DNA of 21,247 nucleotides from Isoetes engelmannii (Eukaryota > Streptophyta > Lycopodiopsida > Isoetales > Isoetaceae), in assembly GCA_011763485.2 (NCBI GenBank), contig JAANSK020270603.1:1-21247 (forward strand). Reading direction: 5' to 3'. The notes under the pieces are model-generated. The model searched no databases. It saw only the letters and a list, made by a program, of their open reading frames with translations, and had not been told where the DNA came from. A program made the translations under genes and the position numbers. Shown piece after piece: positions 19,379-21,247 of the stretch; within the stretch, counting starts at the first letter, position 1; every line of letters begins with the position of its first letter.

Positions 19379-19386
19379 CCACGTGG
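19379..19386 (-). promoter_or_regulatory. G-box (CCACGTGG) upstream of PDX2
   Basis: A perfect palindromic G-box lies 58 bp before the PDX2 start codon. G-boxes bind plant bZIP and bHLH factors and often mediate light, stress or abscisic acid responses. It may lie in the leader or core promoter, since the transcription start is unknown. Confidence 0.4.
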
Positions 19387-19769
19387 ACAAATAATAATGT
19401 TGCCACTTGGCATTATACAAATCTCATACAAATTGGAAAATGCAAATGGCGGCACAAATGCCGACCTCCATCCATTCAATTGCAAATTGGATTTCTTGTA
19501 GGTGAAGGAATGACCTTAGGTTTACAATTATCCCTTGGCTTTCTATTTTAGTTAATGTGAAAACGAATATAGGATGGCACTCTTATGCACATGCCACAAG
19601 CATGGCTGTGTAACAGACCCATAGGAGACGCTCGAATAGATCTTTATGCGGCATTTTTCTGACACCACTATGAGGGTGGGATGGACTTCCCATATCCGGA
19701 TGTTTTGGCCAGGTTAGGTTGGGGTGGTTAAGGAATGTTACAGGCTGGAGGTAGTGGGAGGCTAGTGTT
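19387..19769. other. Upstream flank of PDX2, nothing else recognised
   Basis: Contains short inverted repeats (for instance ATCCATTC...AAATTGGAT) but no gene. The distal PDX2 promoter is expected here. Confidence 0.3.
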
Positions 19770-19890
19770 TAAGTTAGATTTGTTTATTTGGCCTTCGATT
19801 CATGTCCTAGTTTCACTTGGACTTTTTGTATTGCCTCGTGGCCATATTTCGTCTCCGTGAACGTTAAAAATTTCTATTCTATTCTGTTCT
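19770..19890 (+). mobile_element. LINE-type 3' end with (TATTC)n tail
   Basis: TTTTTGTATTGCCTCGTGGCC, then TCTCCGTGAACGTTAAAAAT and TTCTATTCTATTCTGTTCTATG. The layout is the same as the LINE end at 13015-13109, but the sequence is diverged, so it is probably a related family. No coding part is attached. Confidence 0.5.
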
Positions 19891-19910
19891 ATGCAAAGCA
19901 CACTCTGATT

Positions 19911-20040
19911 TTTTGCCATCGCATCATTCGCCTTCTGCTTCCTTCCCAAACCAAAATTGAACCACATGGCATACCTTTTGGCATCGCATCATTCGCCTTC
20001 TGCTTCCTTCCCAAACCAAAATTGAACCACATGGCATACC
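19911..20040 (+). repeat. Recent 65-bp tandem duplication
   Basis: 19911-19975 and 19976-20040 differ at one base only (TTTTGCCATCG against TTTTGGCATCG). The near identity shows a recent event. It begins about 20 bp after the retroposon tail. Confidence 0.95.
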
Positions 20041-20640
20041 TGCATGCTAGATGTTATTGAAGCCACATGTGGCCTATACATTTAGTGTCACTGGGCGCAA
20101 TGATATCTAGCCTATGGTTGATATGTCAATTGAAATGAGAGGTTGCCTTCCTTTGCACAATGTTAAAGAAAAAAGTTCATGGAGGGACTAAACTTGACCT
20201 TTTATGAACATATTGGGTCATTGCGTATTGTTATTCTAGTCATCTGGACACATGGATGAATACCCTAGGTTCCATTATGTTTACAAGAACTTAAGGTAAA
20301 ATGACATTCTTGAAACATGGAAGATTGCTATTATGATATAATCAACTTGAAAACTTCTAGATTGTGTGTCGAGAATTGCACTCACATTTAGGTCAAGTAT
20401 TTTGCAATCTAGCATGCGATAACCAAATCTAGAAGATTGGTTGGCACCTTACTAAACACTTGGTCTTTTTTGCTAAAGGGGCACTTCATTTGCTAGAGAG
20501 TGAATTGTTGCATTCTAGGCATATTTGAAGATTTCATAGTTGTGGTTTTATCTTTTGATATATTTGTGCTGTATATTCTATTTATATGCCGAGAAGTTCA
20601 AATAGGTGGATGTTCGCCATAAAAAGAAGAGTCTTGCATC
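20041..20640. other. AT-rich spacer, nothing recognised
   Basis: Both strands were read and only short chance frames are present. The low-coordinate target flank of the LINE at 20641 lies at its end. Confidence 0.3.
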
Positions 20641-20825
20641 CCCTTTTTTTTTTCTTTTTTTGGAAGGACGAAAAATCCTTTTTATTCAAAAGTAAACATT
20701 ACAAGATGCACATATCTCATCCCGCTGTGTATGATCCTGAAACACAAGCCTGAAATTTATGCACTTACTCTGAATCCAAATACTGTCCATCACTTCTTGC
20801 TCGAGTGAGGAGGCTAATAAGACAT
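20641..20825 (-). mobile_element. LINE 3' end (minus strand) with poly(A) tail
   Basis: On the minus strand a short frame (LLASSLEQEVMDSIWIQSKC...) ends with TGA at about 20687-20689, followed by TTTTGAATAAAAAGGATTTTT, a typical plant LINE 3' UTR, and an A-rich tail (plus 20649-20669, T runs). It is the 3' part of an L1-like plant LINE. Confidence 0.65.
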
Positions 20826-21247
20826 CAGTATTTGGGTGCTCCTATGGCAGGTTGTGCATCGATGTCTCCGGGTTAGTACTCGGGTCAGCAGATTCAAGCC
20901 CGGAGTTAGTCCTCTGTGCCCCTGTTGTGGTCTCCATCCAGAGACGGTGGAGCATTGTTTGATCCTCTGTCCGCACCTGCAGGCGGCATGGGACTGGGTT
21001 CAGGCTCAGTTGCGGGTTCGGCTAACCAGTCAGCAGTTGCCCTTGCATTCGTATCCTGGAGCCTGGCCTCTTCCGAGGAAGCAAGCCTTGCACCTTTGCG
21101 TGGCTTGGTTGGTGTGGCTGATTTGAAAGCGTCGGCGGTTGTTGGTGTTTCAGGGGGAGCAGCAGCCTTGGACCTCTTTGATTCCCCGTTTGAGGTATAA
21201 GCTGTTTCAGAGTTTTCTGGTGTTCCCGGGGTTGGCTGAGCAGAAGT
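20826..21247 (+). mobile_element. LINE zinc-binding (zf-RVT) region, inverted relative to its tail
   Basis: The plus frame reads SIWVLLWQVVHRCL, then the zinc-knuckle region CPCCGLHPETVEHCLILC and AAWDWV, the signature of the reverse-transcriptase zinc-binding domain at the C-terminal end of plant L1-like LINEs. The frame ends at 21124-21126 and similar GC-rich sequence runs to the window edge. It abuts the minus-strand LINE tail at 20825, so the two could be one insertion with an inverted 5' part. No endonuclease or RT core is visible. Confidence 0.75.

Noticed and set aside
1-21247. CRISPR array, bacterial operon or phage features
   Set aside because: The sequence is plainly plant nuclear, with spliced genes and plant retroelements; no regularly spaced repeat array is present.

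Overview
The window looks like nuclear DNA of a land plant. It has small AT-rich introns with GT-AG borders, a complete seven-exon plant-type PDX2 gene, Ty1/copia-type LTR fossils primed by initiator-Met tRNA, plant LINEs with a zinc-binding C-terminus, and a tRNA-derived SINE. The repeat-rich, gene-poor layout would fit a large genome such as a fern's, but the lineage is a guess.

Layout. 1-500: degenerate GC-rich repeats and one hairpin. 508-2660: an unrecognised locus with a telo-box/TATA promoter, a split reading frame (SUMO-interaction-like motif, proline-rich stretch, helical C-terminus) and, about 275 nt past its stop, a compact tRNA-like fold. 2898-3002: a 21-bp minisatellite. 3625-4760 (minus): a small gene for a 108-residue single-pass membrane protein with an intron in its 5' leader. 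5200-7080: retroelement tails, a dispersed repeat, and an internally amplified tRNA-SINE on the minus strand. 7250-9500: weak exon-like segments, probably a decayed gene. 9897-13109: a LINE tail fragment, a small copia-like LTR element, and a 5'-truncated LINE. 13665-14700: a SINE copy, two adjacent foldbacks, and a second copy of the dispersed repeat. 15050-16470: a decayed copia pol region on the minus strand. 17405-19321 (minus): PDX2. 19770-21247: another LINE-type tail, a 65-bp tandem duplication, and a LINE whose two halves face opposite ways.

The only gene with an assignable function is PDX2, the glutaminase subunit that feeds ammonia to PDX1 in vitamin B6 synthesis. The other themes are mobile. 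LINE and SINE copies share a 3'-terminal GACGATAAAAACT-type motif just before short simple-repeat tails, which suggests the SINE borrows the LINE machinery. The most unusual signals are the tRNA-like fold at 2362-2414, whose arm layout resembles animal mascRNA, and the tandem foldbacks at 14037-14442, which look like small-RNA precursors or foldback transposons.
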